This document shows positions 42,079 through 50,853 of a stretch of 64,000 bases of DNA, piece by piece; the first letter of the stretch is position 1; each line of letters starts with the position of its first letter. A model generated the notes under the pieces. That model ran no database searches. It worked only from the letters and a program-made list of their open reading frames with translations, and had not been told where the DNA came from. This DNA is from Legionella beliardensis (GTDB taxonomy: Bacteria > Pseudomonadota > Gammaproteobacteria > Legionellales > Legionellaceae). Both the position numbers and the translations under genes were made by a program. The DNA is taken from the NCBI RefSeq assembly GCF_900452395.1, contig NZ_UGNV01000001.1, positions 1-64,000 of the forward strand, in the 5' to 3' direction.

Positions 42079-43419
42079 CTATTTTCGATTAATGCTCACG
42101 CATCCACGCAAGAATGGTGCGTCACTTGAAAATTCCGCGCCCGGCTTTTTGTATTTTTTAGGAATAGACGTAAATCGTTTGTCTATTTTAATAATCTCAT
42201 CTGTCATGCGGACAACGCCATATCTATCTGGCTTGCAGTGATAATAGGTAAATTCAACATGCTTTGCGATTTCTCCTAAAATCGTGTCGCTGCATTTAGC
42301 CTTATCTTTTGATAATTCCTCAGAAAAAATACGCATAATATTTTCTAGTTCACGCAGCTCCAGAAGCATATTAGTTACTTCGCGAGATTTAGGTGAAAAA
42401 ATATGTGTAGAAGGATTTTGCAGCGAGTAGTATATTGGCAATTTATCTTTTTCAAATATGAAATGAGAGGGCCGCATGACTGTAGGAAAATATTTCTTCA
42501 AACCATAGGACCCTGTATAAGCATTTTGAATATCTCCTAAAGGAAGAGCGTCTTCATTTAGCGCAGGAACAAAGCCAGGGGCTGCGCCAATTGCAGTTGC
42601 AAAAAGATGTCTTGCGGTATCAGCCAAATAAGGATTTGGTTTTAAATTTCTCTTTTTTTGAATCATGGAGAATGTCATATCGTAATAGACGCGGTTTCTT
42701 TCATATTCATAATGCTTCCATGCAAGTTCATGTAAATAATTTTTTAACGTTATCCATGAACTTTCGGCGTGTAATTTTGTTACCCATTTTTCAGAAAAAT
42801 ACATAACGCAACAGCGCCAATTAGATTTTGCCGTAATTTCCTTAAATATATGCCAATGATCATAAAGTGATTTAGGCGTAGAACTTTTTATATTTAAATC
42901 TCGTTGAAGAGTAGAGTGATGACTTGTTGAGCCAATATTAGGCAACATAAAGACAGAGCGCGCGCCTGCTGTAGAAGATAAAATACCATTTGGTGCATAT
43001 GTACGATGATATTTGATACTAAGGATTGCAGAAAAAGGAAAAAACATGCCTGGTGTATAAACAAGCCAAGGTATCGTAATTCCTTCCTTTTTAAGATCAA
43101 TGAAGAGTTCTAATTGCTTGTCAAGTACCATGCCGAGTGGTGCATTGTTTATACTATAGCTAAGATTTTTATATATATCTTTAGGGACATCACTATCTGT
43201 TAATCGATAAAAACTACCATCTTGTTTAGGAAAGAGCGAACTTTGTGTATCAGCTTCTATAGCTCCATAAGGATAGTAAGCTAAATAGATTGGAAATGAT
43301 TTATCGGGAGATAAATTATCAACATGTTTTGTAAACAACGGTTCAATTTTTGCAACACGGTCACGTACATCATCCCAGCAAACTTTAACTAAACCTTGTA
43401 TATCATCTATATCCATCAT
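42079..43419 (-). CDS. Unknown protein facing the borosin cassette
   Basis: I do not recognise this 446-aa protein. No signal peptide or membrane segment is seen. The sequence is rich in aromatics and has a conserved-looking block AAPGFVPALNEDALPLGDIQNAY near the middle and FLRGCVSI close to the end. The start is ATG 43419, where AGGATAGGA lies just upstream; TTG 43434 is the longer alternative. It is convergent with the MFS gene at a 35-bp gap that holds a weak hairpin (GAGTGATCAACTC). Whether it belongs to the borosin pathway is unknown. Confidence 0.6.
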   Translation of the reverse strand: MMDIDDIQGLVKVCWDDVRDRVAKIEPLFTKHVDNLSPDKSFPIYLAYYPYGAIEADTQSSLFPKQDGSFYRLTDSDVPKDIYKNLSYSINNAPLGMVLDKQLELFIDLKKEGITIPWLVYTPGMFFPFSAILSIKYHRTYAPNGILSSTAGARSVFMLPNIGSTSHHSTLQRDLNIKSSTPKSLYDHWHIFKEITAKSNWRCCVMYFSEKWVTKLHAESSWITLKNYLHELAWKHYEYERNRVYYDMTFSMIQKKRNLKPNPYLADTARHLFATAIGAAPGFVPALNEDALPLGDIQNAYTGSYGLKKYFPTVMRPSHFIFEKDKLPIYYSLQNPSTHIFSPKSREVTNMLLELRELENIMRIFSEELSKDKAKCSDTILGEIAKHVEFTYYHCKPDRYGVVRMTDEIIKIDKRFTSIPKKYKKPGAEFSSDAPFLRGCVSINRK

Positions 43420-43593
43420 TATCCTATCCTGCAAACTATTTACACAATTTTTTTATCATATAAAAAATACATAAATATTTTAATATATATAAAGTCGCGA
43501 AGATTATCTTCTACTATCTAATGTTAATCAATGATGTAATGCACCTTCTTTAATGAACCAGAATACATTTGTAAATAATTAGGAGTATGAGAT

Positions 43594-43733
43594 ATGGAAA
43601 GGGATTTACCTAAACCAGAAAAAAAGAACTAAGATTGATTTTAACATTATCGCGGAAAGTAAAGCATGAATTAAAAATATTAGCTGCTGTTGATAATAAA
43701 TCAACTGGAAATACCAACCAGCCTATTTTTTAA
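43594..43733 (+). pseudogene. Frameshifted ribbon-helix-helix protein remnant
   Basis: ATG 43594 has an AGGAG ribosome binding site and encodes MERDLPKPEKK. The frame is then lost at a run of seven A (43619-43625) and hits TAA. In the shifted frame it continues as ELRLILTLSRKVKHELKILAAVD, which reads like the N-terminus of small plasmid ribbon-helix-helix DNA-binding proteins. It stops early at 43733, without the usual C-terminal helix. It is probably a decayed antitoxin or partition-type gene. Confidence 0.6.
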
Positions 43734-43752
43734 TTTTTTTAGGATAAGTAAT

Positions 43753-44139
43753 ATGAAAGAAAATAAAAAATATAGTTCCCACCATTCTGAATTTATTTCA
43801 ACTAATCATAAAAAAAATTCAAAAAAAACTAAAAAGGTTAAGAAACATGTTCCCAAATTTTTAAAATGGCTTAAAAAGCGTATAGAGTCTGGAAATAGAA
43901 AATTCGCTCTAGATTCACAGGAGCTAATAATTACTAAGCCATCCCATGCTAATCCAAATATTCTTTTTATTTTACCTGAAGTTTTGGAACAATATGATAA
44001 TTATTCAGGAATATCTGCTAAGTTAATGCAATTAGAGCTTAAGAAAAAGTTGATGATAACCTTTGATTACACTATTGTCAGAAATAAAAGCATTATTGAG
44101 GTTTTTCCCATTAATTTTTTGGATTTGAATTCTGTTTAA
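43753..44139 (+). CDS. Small basic protein, weakly like TraI_2 relaxase C-terminus
   Basis: A 128-aa protein. ATG 43753 is preceded by AGGATAAG, so I prefer it to the longer frame from 43690. The first 35 residues are very lysine-rich. The rest (FLKWLKKRIESGNRKFA ... NPNILFILPEVLEQY) resembles the small C-terminal domain that follows the TraI_2 domain in MobH-type relaxases, which typically reads FWxWLxxGLxxGxL then LLLVSP. That likeness is weak and from memory. It may be a fragment of a mobilisation gene or an independent DNA-binding protein. Confidence 0.5.
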   Translation: MKENKKYSSHHSEFISTNHKKNSKKTKKVKKHVPKFLKWLKKRIESGNRKFALDSQELIITKPSHANPNILFILPEVLEQYDNYSGISAKLMQLELKKKLMITFDYTIVRNKSIIEVFPINFLDLNSV

Positions 44140-44293
44140 CGTAACTTAATAAGTCACTCTGATGCAGTTGTATACTTTCATAACAAAGATACTTGTCAAT
44201 TATAGCAACGGCCATCTACAACATTATTTTTGTGCAGCATTCATAAATGTTCCCTTTTAATTTAGATTTGATTTGATGTTATTTTATCACGCT

Positions 44294-44326
44294 CTGCGTC
44301 ACTGCAATTTATATGCAGTGACGCAG
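44294..44326. other. Strong 13-bp-arm hairpin upstream of ribozyme
   Basis: CTGCGTCACTGCA and TGCAGTGACGCAG pair perfectly around a seven-base AT loop. No T-run follows on either strand, so it is not a standard terminator. A second hairpin, TGTCCTA/TAGGACA (44374-44402), follows. Other than these and the ribozyme, the 44140-44848 gap holds only hairpins: AACCATG/CATGGTT, CTCTGTC/GATAGAG and a closing pair GTTTGCC/GGGCAAAC near 44706-44816. Confidence 0.6.
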
Positions 44327-44460
44327 GATTTCTCAACTAATCTAGTTAGATAACACCTATCCAAAATGGCCTCTGTCCTAACGCACCAAATAAGATAGGA
44401 CAAAAAATCCCTACCAAACCTCTTGCACCAAGATCTTCACTTTGTTAATTTTCTAAATGA

Positions 44461-44514
44461 AGTATGACTGATGAGCCGGTGGAAATCCGGTGAAACGCTT
44501 AAGCGTCTTATACT
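44461..44514 (+). ncRNA. Hammerhead ribozyme, type I topology
   Basis: Every core element is present in order. Stem I is AGTATGA (44461-44467) with TTATACT (44508-44514), including one G-U pair. The first core strand CTGATGA is at 44468-44474. Stem II is GCCGG/CCGGT with a seven-base loop. The second core strand GAAA is at 44492-44495. Stem III is the CGCTTAAGCG hairpin at 44496-44505, and the cleavage triplet GTC ends at C44507. The molecule is open at stem I, hence type I. Stem III is very short and self-complementary, so cleavage might be aided by dimers. It lies about 330 bases upstream of an integrase-like gene on the same strand. Confidence 0.9.
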
Positions 44515-44848
44515 AAAACCATGCTTATTCCCTAACTTCATGGTTGGACGTTTAGTCGGGAAGCCTTAAAGGAACTCTGTCGTTCGATAGAGCTAATTCA
44601 TTGTTCACTATGAAATGGATGGCGGATAAAGCACTTTCGTTTTATCTAATCTTTTTACTTACATTAATGAGGAAATCACAGAAAAGAAAATTATCTATGG
44701 CCATATCGTTTGCCTTATAACGATTGCTTTGCCCCCTACTTCGAGCTTTACGGCTATGCCAAGTTTCACTAGCGAAGTGAGCTGCTCGACCAACACTAAA
44801 CAGCGCTCAGGGCAAACACTATTGATAAAGTCCTTTTGCAGGTGAACT

Positions 44849-45700
44849 ATGCGTACCCAGTCATTGAGACAATTCGCTAATCAACAAATTAAATTAGATA
44901 GACAAGGTAAATACCTTTATCGCAAGCATCGTGCTTATGTCATTCATAAAATGATTGATGATTTATTTGCTATTCGGCAAGTACCACCTTCTTGGCAAGC
45001 TCTAAACACGCAACAGATTACCGAACTAGTTTCTTATTGGAAAAAGCGCAAGATTAATCCGGTTACAATCATGCGCTATATGACCATCATTCGTCGTTTC
45101 TTGACCATGTGCGAGTCTCCTGTTGGCAATATTGATAACAAAGCGCTTAACTTAATACGTCCTATTAAACGCAAAAAGCGCAAGTTAATTGTTAAAGCAG
45201 ATATTTGGCAATCAATTACCGATCCATACGCTCGAATCATTATGGCGTTGCAAGTAGAATTTGGTTTAACCTTTCGTGAAGCCATTACTCTAAAACCTGC
45301 CATTCATATACAAGATAATCAACTCTGGATTACTAGAGACATTGCTTTTAATTCCAGAGATCGAACCATCCCTATTCGAACAATAACTCAACGTTCCCTG
45401 TTAAATTTTTTTAACCAGTTACTTGGCAGACTTGATAATCTTATAAACATCATTCCTTATGAAGAAATCCGCTTAAGATGGCGTAGTGCTTTAGCCAAAC
45501 ATCGCCTATCCAGCGCTAAAAGCTGGCGTTATTTGTATGCGCAGCAAATGTATACAAGCTTGCTGACTGAGTATGGTAACTATAAAACTTACTTGTTGCT
45601 ACAAGATGAGATGGGAATAAAATCGCGTAACACGTTATGGTTGTATCTTAAAGATGTAAAATTGGCTGGGACAACTGGGACACTTGGGACAGCGCATTAG
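44849..45700 (+). CDS. Integrase-like protein (phage integrase N-terminal/Integrase_1 type)
   Basis: A 283-aa protein with the SAM-like N-terminal half (SLRQFANQQIKLDRQGKYLYRKHRAYVIHKM, then PVTIMRYMTIIRRFL) and a catalytic-like half (VEFGLTFREAITLKP). These resemble integrases of Legionella plasmids and integrative elements. The arginine in GLTFREA would match the first catalytic Arg of tyrosine recombinases. The later H-x-x-R and Tyr are not clear, although SSAKSWRYLYAQQMY may correspond. It may have a recombinase or accessory role. The last codons encode a GT-rich tail made by three 9-bp repeats (GGGACA units) that also form part of the iteron-like array. Confidence 0.75.
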   Translation: MRTQSLRQFANQQIKLDRQGKYLYRKHRAYVIHKMIDDLFAIRQVPPSWQALNTQQITELVSYWKKRKINPVTIMRYMTIIRRFLTMCESPVGNIDNKALNLIRPIKRKKRKLIVKADIWQSITDPYARIIMALQVEFGLTFREAITLKPAIHIQDNQLWITRDIAFNSRDRTIPIRTITQRSLLNFFNQLLGRLDNLINIIPYEEIRLRWRSALAKHRLSSAKSWRYLYAQQMYTSLLTEYGNYKTYLLLQDEMGIKSRNTLWLYLKDVKLAGTTGTLGTAH

Positions 45701-45753
45701 TACTGGATTCACGCTGTCCCAAATTGTCCCAAGCGTTAAAATTTATGGGACAA
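45667..45753. repeat. Iteron-like TGGGACA array, left cluster
   Basis: TGGGACA occurs at 45667, 45676 and 45685 with exact 9-bp spacing. The inverted form TGTCCCA occurs at 45715 and 45725, and TGGGACA again at 45746. The copies form two hairpins: TTGGGACAGCG with CGCTGTCCCAA, across the integrase-like stop codon, and TTGTCCCA with TGGGACAA followed by four T, which may serve as a terminator. The same heptamer clusters at 48163-48340 beyond the DUF927 and AlpA genes. Confidence 0.8.
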
Positions 45754-45779
45754 TTTTAATGACCAATTTACTCACCACC

Positions 45780-47530
45780 CTAGATTTTATCAGTGAATTT
45801 ATAGACTCTTGGTGTACCTACCCCTCTAATCCTAGGTTTATGAGTAGGTAATCCATCAGGCGATAATCTTAACCAGCCTTCATTTAGCAATACCTGAATA
45901 ACCATTTTAGGGTCAAAGCCAAGGCATAACTCTTTTTTAAAGACTTCCGTCAAAACCATATAAACACGATACCCTTCATCGTCAGTTGCATAAAATCCTG
46001 CTCGATTATGCAAATGCTCATTATTTGGCGTTCTAACATTATCAAAGCGACTAGCACCGTGGGATTCAAAAAAAGATCTGACTTGCGCGAGTATGGCCCT
46101 ATCTTCTCGGTTACCTTCTCTGCCAAACGCATCTAACCAAGCTCTAAAGCAGACTTGGACCGCATAGAATGATTGCCCTTCTTCCCAGCCTGTCAGTCCA
46201 TATTGAGTTGCTAATTCACCTGCAACAGCAACGAGCGCAAAACGCCGAGCTACTCTCATAATTTGGCCAGTTGAGCCAGGCATAGCAACACTGCTAGTAA
46301 ATTCCGCTAATTTATTTGTTATGGTACTTGCAATCGTTTGCCGATTAGCTACTACTTTTCTTAACCATTCCATACCAACAGCACCATAGTACTGGCTAGC
46401 ATACTCTTTTAAAGACAAAGCCATGGTAACAGGGCTAAGCTGATTATGAATACATTCGTAAATACCCATATGAAAGCCAGCGTCTGCCTCAATATCCGCT
46501 AATCGAATTTCCTGCCCGACATTCGTTCGCTGCCCAATTCTTGCCATCAAAGACATGAGCGATTCTTCACCAGCAGAAAGAAAAAGCAATGTCCATTGAG
46601 AAACGGGTTTGGCCATTCCTTGACGATTAGCGCGTGTTTTTCCTTGACCATTAGCAAGCAAATAAGTAGCTTCTCCTGCTTCTCTAGGATCCATCTGACT
46701 GAGCTCATCTAAAATTAGTAGCCCATCATATGTAGTGCAGCTAACCCCTCAAGCCCATTTGCTGTACTTCGCCATAAGCGACAATAAGCTTGCGGATTAC
46801 CCCAAACTGAAGCAGCCACTTTTAAAACCGTACTTTTGCCGCAAGATGAAGCACCTCTAAAATGAAAGCCGCCAGAATCTTCACCAGCAATCGTTGCTAA
46901 GGTTGGTGCAAAGGCAGTGCTAATAGCAAAAACTAGTCGTGAATTTCTAGCAGATAACGCACCGATAGAATCTCGCCAATCTTCAACAGTACCTGATACT
47001 GACAGTGCCGACTCAATTGCATTATTATTTTGAAAAACAATTCTTTCTGACGAATTACCTATTGTTTGTGATGCAGTGATAAACGTTTCACCATACCAGC
47101 CTAGTTTATCTACACAGCGCGCTCTTGCTTCAACAGGACACACTTGTAAATAGATAGCCAGTAAATCTCGCGCAATTTTACTCGGTGAAATAGATAAGCC
47201 AAGGTTAGCTAGCTCGCGTCTCACTTCAGAAGAATCACCTTGCAGTAGCGATATTGGCATGGCCCATTGGTGTATCACACCGTCGTCATCTTGCCATTCC
47301 AATTGCCATTCCAATAAGCGGCCCCAATCACCACTTTTAGCATCTCGGGTTTTAGCAATGACATAAAGAGGTGAACAAATCCAGCGTGGTGCCATTGGGT
47401 TACCATCTTTATCTTTGCCAAGAAAAGAAATGCCTTTCTCTGTTAACTTAAAACAACCACCTGCATATTCATAAATGACAGGGAAATTACCCGCTTTATT
47501 TTTGATATTAATAATTTGATTTTGAGTCAT
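45780..47530 (-). pseudogene. DUF927-family helicase-like protein, frameshifted
   Basis: Two minus-strand frames read as one protein of about 580 aa. The first (47530 to 46715) carries the DUF927 start and Walker A RGASSCGKSTVLKVAAS and ends ALHMMGY. The second resumes in another frame near 46726 with DGLLILDELSQMDPREAGEATYLLANGQGK, the Walker B and following region. A single missing base joins them. DUF927 proteins are superfamily-III-like ATPases of integrative elements and satellite phages, probably acting in replication. The ATG 47530 has a GGAG ribosome binding site. Either a genuine recent mutation or an assembly error could cause the break. Confidence 0.85.
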
Positions 47531-47619
47531 GACGCTTTCTCCAAACAGCGTTCAGGAAAGGCTTAAGTTCTGTAATAGAAATCATTCCTTTCTTGAACCG
47601 AAATCTATGTTGATTGAAC

Positions 47620-47891
47620 TTATTCGTTGACTAAGGATAGGCTTCGCCCTTCATCACTAGTTGAACAATAGACTCGTTGCTGCTCTAGAAATGCTAAAAC
47701 ATCACTTTTGCGATATAAAACCTTGCGACCAATTTTAAGATAAGGAATACCGGTGCCTGCCCAACGATTTCGTTCTAAAAGTTGAGTAGAACAACTTAAA
47801 ACAGCCGCTAACGTTGTTGATTAAACAGGGCAGAACGTGGTGCAGACTCAAATTCATTTAAGAGTTGTAAACGTGATACTTTTTGATTCAT
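47620..47891 (-). pseudogene. AlpA-like excisionase/regulator, frameshifted
   Basis: ATG 47891 with a GAGG ribosome binding site starts MNQKVSRLQLLNEFESAPRS, but the frame ends at TAG about 27 codons in. One base of shift near 47815-47820 restores TTLAAVLSCSTQLLERNRW and IPYLKIGRKVLYRKSDVLAFLEQQ, a winged-helix DNA-binding domain of the AlpA/excisionase family. It precedes the DUF927 gene in the same direction, a common order in satellite elements. It is the second single-base break in the module. Confidence 0.8.
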
Positions 47892-48162
47892 AGAAAACCT
47901 CAGCAATTGATTATTCATTCAGCTTAATGCCGACGGTATTGCATCCTACTTTACGAATATCAGTTGACTGTCCGGCCGGGTTCCCTTGCGGGAAAAAGTC
48001 GGTGATAATTCTTTTTCCATTACTTTTATAGAACCGTTAACCTATAAAAGTTTAAAGCTCGAAGTGAGTATTGCGTGAAACTTAAAAGCTCGTCAAGCAC
48101 TTTCATGACGGTGATAACAAATGGACTTATTTGATAATGAAAATTTTTTTATTGATGTAAAT

Positions 48163-48340
48163 TGTCCCATTTGTCCCAATTGATATTTCTTAAAATGGGA
48201 CAGCTTTTAGCCTGTGGTTATGCGAGTGTACCGCTTGTCCCTTTTGTCCCACATAAATATAAAAACTTAGACTGAAACTTTAACATTCAATTTTAATTCC
48301 TTGATTTCACTTCGTTGCACTCAAGATACATCGTGTCCCA
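48163..48340. repeat. Iteron-like TGTCCCA array, right cluster
   Basis: TGTCCCA occurs at 48163, 48172, 48245 and 48334, with one variant TGTCCCT at 48236 and TGGGACA at 48196. Two pairs again have exact 9-bp spacing. The rest of 47892-48543 shows hairpins such as GGTTCCCTTGCGGGAA but no gene. Confidence 0.75.
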
Positions 48341-48543
48341 TAGTGATTTTTTTGATGTATGAGGTTCTTAGCCTAATACACATGCGACTGTCTCAGGTGT
48401 ACCAGTTGTTCCAGAGAGTTAGCAATACGTGACGGTATCAGGCTAAATAGATTTATTAAGACAATCGTAATTATGTTTTGGTCTATAATGCCTATACTGA
48501 AACAAACGCATAGAAGCGGAAAGTATTTAGAAGGAGCAATGGA

Positions 48544-48768
48544 ATGAGCGCAGACGATCAGAATATTGAAATTTGCTGTTCAGAGTGTGAACAAACTAAC
48601 GTGATGAATAAAAATGATCATTTTGAATGCCAAAGTTGTCATGAAATATTTAGTGGAATATATCAATGTGAGTATTGTGGACACTATTATTCTGCTGATC
48701 AAGAAATAGAGGGAACGTATTTCCGAGGCTGCTGCCAATGCGATGGGAAAGACTTGTCAAAGGATTAA
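48544..48768 (+). CDS. Small zinc-ribbon protein
   Basis: A 74-aa acidic protein with four cysteine pairs in CxxC style: CCSEC near residue 11, CQSC near 29, CEYC near 42 and CCQC near 63. This fits two zinc ribbons. There is no helix-turn-helix or enzyme motif. A GGAG ribosome binding site precedes the ATG. Small zinc-ribbon proteins of this kind are common in mobile elements, and its role is unknown. Confidence 0.7.
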   Translation: MSADDQNIEICCSECEQTNVMNKNDHFECQSCHEIFSGIYQCEYCGHYYSADQEIEGTYFRGCCQCDGKDLSKD

Positions 48769-48778
48769 AGGAACCATT

Positions 48779-48841
48779 GTAGCCTGGGTTCAGGCCGGAA
48801 AGGCCGCAACCTCGGTTTCGCTTCATTTCACTGCAGGCTAC
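48779..48841 (+). repeat. 62-bp GTAGCC dispersed repeat, third copy
   Basis: Begins GTAGCCTGGG and ends CAGGCTAC in the same orientation as 30432-30493, with the shared GGTTTCRCTTYATTTCA block. It sits between two island genes, so the repeat family can insert in the island too. Confidence 0.8.
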
Positions 48842-48956
48842 ATTTGCTGTTTAGGCGTTGTCCATATTAATTCACTTATTACAGATTCGCCTAGATACGA
48901 GCACTATACTTAAAGAGCATATTTTCTTTTACAGTCGAAAATAACTTGGGAGAGCA

Positions 48957-49562
48957 ATGAAGCTAGAAGTTATTACATGTAAATCTTTAAAGCTCTGTCT
49001 TGAAGAGCTTGAACCATTTATTTTGAATGGCCGACATCTTGAAACGGGTCGTGAATTAAAAAAATTTGGGAACCTTAGATCAAGGGAGCTTCTTGGCTGT
49101 TGGTTATTAGCGGCAGTTTTAAATCACGAAGCTATGTCCGAGGATATAAAAATTTGCACAGACCCTACTGGTTCAGATGGAATTTTATATAACACAAAGA
49201 CGCAAATAGCTTGTCGCTTGGAGCAGGTTATGGCTACGCAGCACAGCCGAAGTGATAAAAATACAGAAGAGTTGATTTTAGAACTAATCCATAAAAAGCA
49301 AAATAAAGGCGACAAGGCCTATGCTGCTGGAAAAACACTCATGGTCTTCTTGAATAGAAGAGGAGATAGTTGGTGCCCTAATCGTTTGGCTAGTAAATTA
49401 CCAAAAATAGATTTCAACTCAGTTTGGGTGGTCGGATTACAAGAAGTTGTAAATGATTCATATTGCTACAATCTAACTCAGTTAATATCTGGCATATCTC
49501 CTATCTGGAAAATTAAAATTCAAAAAGCATTTGATGATTGGATAATTGATAAGATTCAATAG
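48957..49562 (+). CDS. Unknown protein, possibly nuclease-like
   Basis: A 201-aa protein with no signal peptide or membrane segment. A GGGAGAG ribosome binding site supports ATG 48957. Residues about 65-100 include ICTDPTGSDGILYNTKTQIACRLEQVM, where an acidic pair followed by a strand and a Glu could suggest a nuclease or DNA-binding fold, but this is not a confident match. The gene stands between the zinc-ribbon gene and a DUF1016 nuclease gene, so a defence or mobile-element role is possible. Confidence 0.5.
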   Translation: MKLEVITCKSLKLCLEELEPFILNGRHLETGRELKKFGNLRSRELLGCWLLAAVLNHEAMSEDIKICTDPTGSDGILYNTKTQIACRLEQVMATQHSRSDKNTEELILELIHKKQNKGDKAYAAGKTLMVFLNRRGDSWCPNRLASKLPKIDFNSVWVVGLQEVVNDSYCYNLTQLISGISPIWKIKIQKAFDDWIIDKIQ

Positions 49563-49611
49563 CAAGAAAATAAATTATTTACGAATTAACACTCAAAACA
49601 ATCAATTAAAT

Positions 49612-49740
49612 AACCTCTGTTGAATTAAGCTCCAACTTGCAAAATTTGTACATCTCATTCTTCGACACATCTTGATAAACTCTAACAGGCACATTTGGAG
49701 CTAGAATGCGCCCAAAATCAAAATTCGTAATTTGTTGATT
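49612..49740 (-). pseudogene. Possible C-terminal gene remnant
   Basis: On the minus strand about 42 codons stay open and look coding (FDFGRILAPNVPVRVYQDVS, then KFCKLELNSTEVI) before TAA. No start codon or ribosome binding site precedes them. It may be the tail of a lost island gene; the family is not recognised. Confidence 0.35.
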
Positions 49741-49788
49741 TTAATATGTTGTTGAGTAGAATCGAGCCGCAGACCTATTGATTACGAA

Positions 49789-50853
49789 TTAATCTTCTTT
49801 CGCAGATTCATTTAACTCAGCTTCAATTTCTTCAACTGTTGGTAAGCTGCCTTTCAAATCAGTGGGAATTGATTTTGATAAGGTATATTCTGAAACACCT
49901 ATTGGAGCACTAATGTTTCGCAGTGCGTATTCAGCTATAACCTTATTTTTTGATTTGCATAGCAAGATTCCAATCGTTTGGTTATCGCCAGGCTTTCGTA
50001 ATTGATCATCAACAGCTGCAAGATAAAAACCCAATTGCCCTGTATGTTCCGGTTTAAATTTTGTATTTTTCAATTCGATGACAACAAATGCTCGTAATTC
50101 GAGGTGGTAAAACAGTAGGTCAACAAAAAACTCTTGATCATCAAAAGTTAGAGGGACTTGAGAACCAACAAAGGCGAAACCTTGGCCGAGCTCAATAAGA
50201 AAATCACGAATATGGGTAATTAAAGCATTTTCAATATCGCGTTCATGAGCTTTGCCTTGAATAGTCAGAAAATCAAAATTATAGGGATCTTTTAATATTT
50301 CATTAGCTAAACCAGATTGTAATTCTGGTAAATGCTTGTGGTAATTGGAGGTTTTATTGCTGGCTATGGCTTGGCGCTCATACAATCCACTTTCGATCTG
50401 CATTTCAAGAACGGTTCGTGACCAACCATTTTTTATAGTTTGTTCAGCATACCATTCCCGCTTAGGTTCTTCTTTAACCATCTGCATTAAACGCACAATA
50501 TGTCCCCAAGGCAATTGCGAAACGGGCTGTTTCGTAAATTCAATATATGGATAAAGTTGGGCAAATCGTCGCATGTATTCAAGGTTTCTTTTAGAAAAAC
50601 CTTGCATTTCAGGGAATGCTTGTCGCATATCATGCGAGAATTGCTCAAGAAAATGCGACCCCCATTGATGGCTTTTTTGTTTCTCGATTAAATCAGTACC
50701 AAGCTCCCAATAGAATTTGATCAGCTCACTATTCGCAGCCAGTGCTGCACGAATTTGAGCTGTTTGTAATCGTGTTTTGATATCGGTTAAGAAATGTTTG
50801 TAATCTTGATTTAAACGTAATTCGTCATTTTGAACTTTAATTTCTTTACTCAT
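49789..50853 (-). CDS. DUF1016/YhcG family PD-(D/E)XK nuclease
   Basis: A 354-aa protein with the N-terminal DUF1016 domain (FYWELGTDLIEKQKSHQWGS, FSKRNLEYMRRFAQLYP, QLPWGHIVRLM) and a C-terminal nuclease domain. The nuclease core is EFFVDLLFYHLELRAFVVIELK, with the Asp and Glu-x-Lys of the PD-(D/E)XK fold. Family members occur in mobile islands and restriction or defence loci. Its start overlaps the integrase stop by eight bases, so the two are co-transcribed as integrase then cargo. Confidence 0.9.
   Translation of the reverse strand: MSKEIKVQNDELRLNQDYKHFLTDIKTRLQTAQIRAALAANSELIKFYWELGTDLIEKQKSHQWGSHFLEQFSHDMRQAFPEMQGFSKRNLEYMRRFAQLYPYIEFTKQPVSQLPWGHIVRLMQMVKEEPKREWYAEQTIKNGWSRTVLEMQIESGLYERQAIASNKTSNYHKHLPELQSGLANEILKDPYNFDFLTIQGKAHERDIENALITHIRDFLIELGQGFAFVGSQVPLTFDDQEFFVDLLFYHLELRAFVVIELKNTKFKPEHTGQLGFYLAAVDDQLRKPGDNQTIGILLCKSKNKVIAEYALRNISAPIGVSEYTLSKSIPTDLKGSLPTVEEIEAELNESAKED

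Noticed and set aside
44461-44600. Group II intron end
   Set aside because: The sequence does not show a domain V or a reverse transcriptase gene, whereas every hammerhead core base is present.
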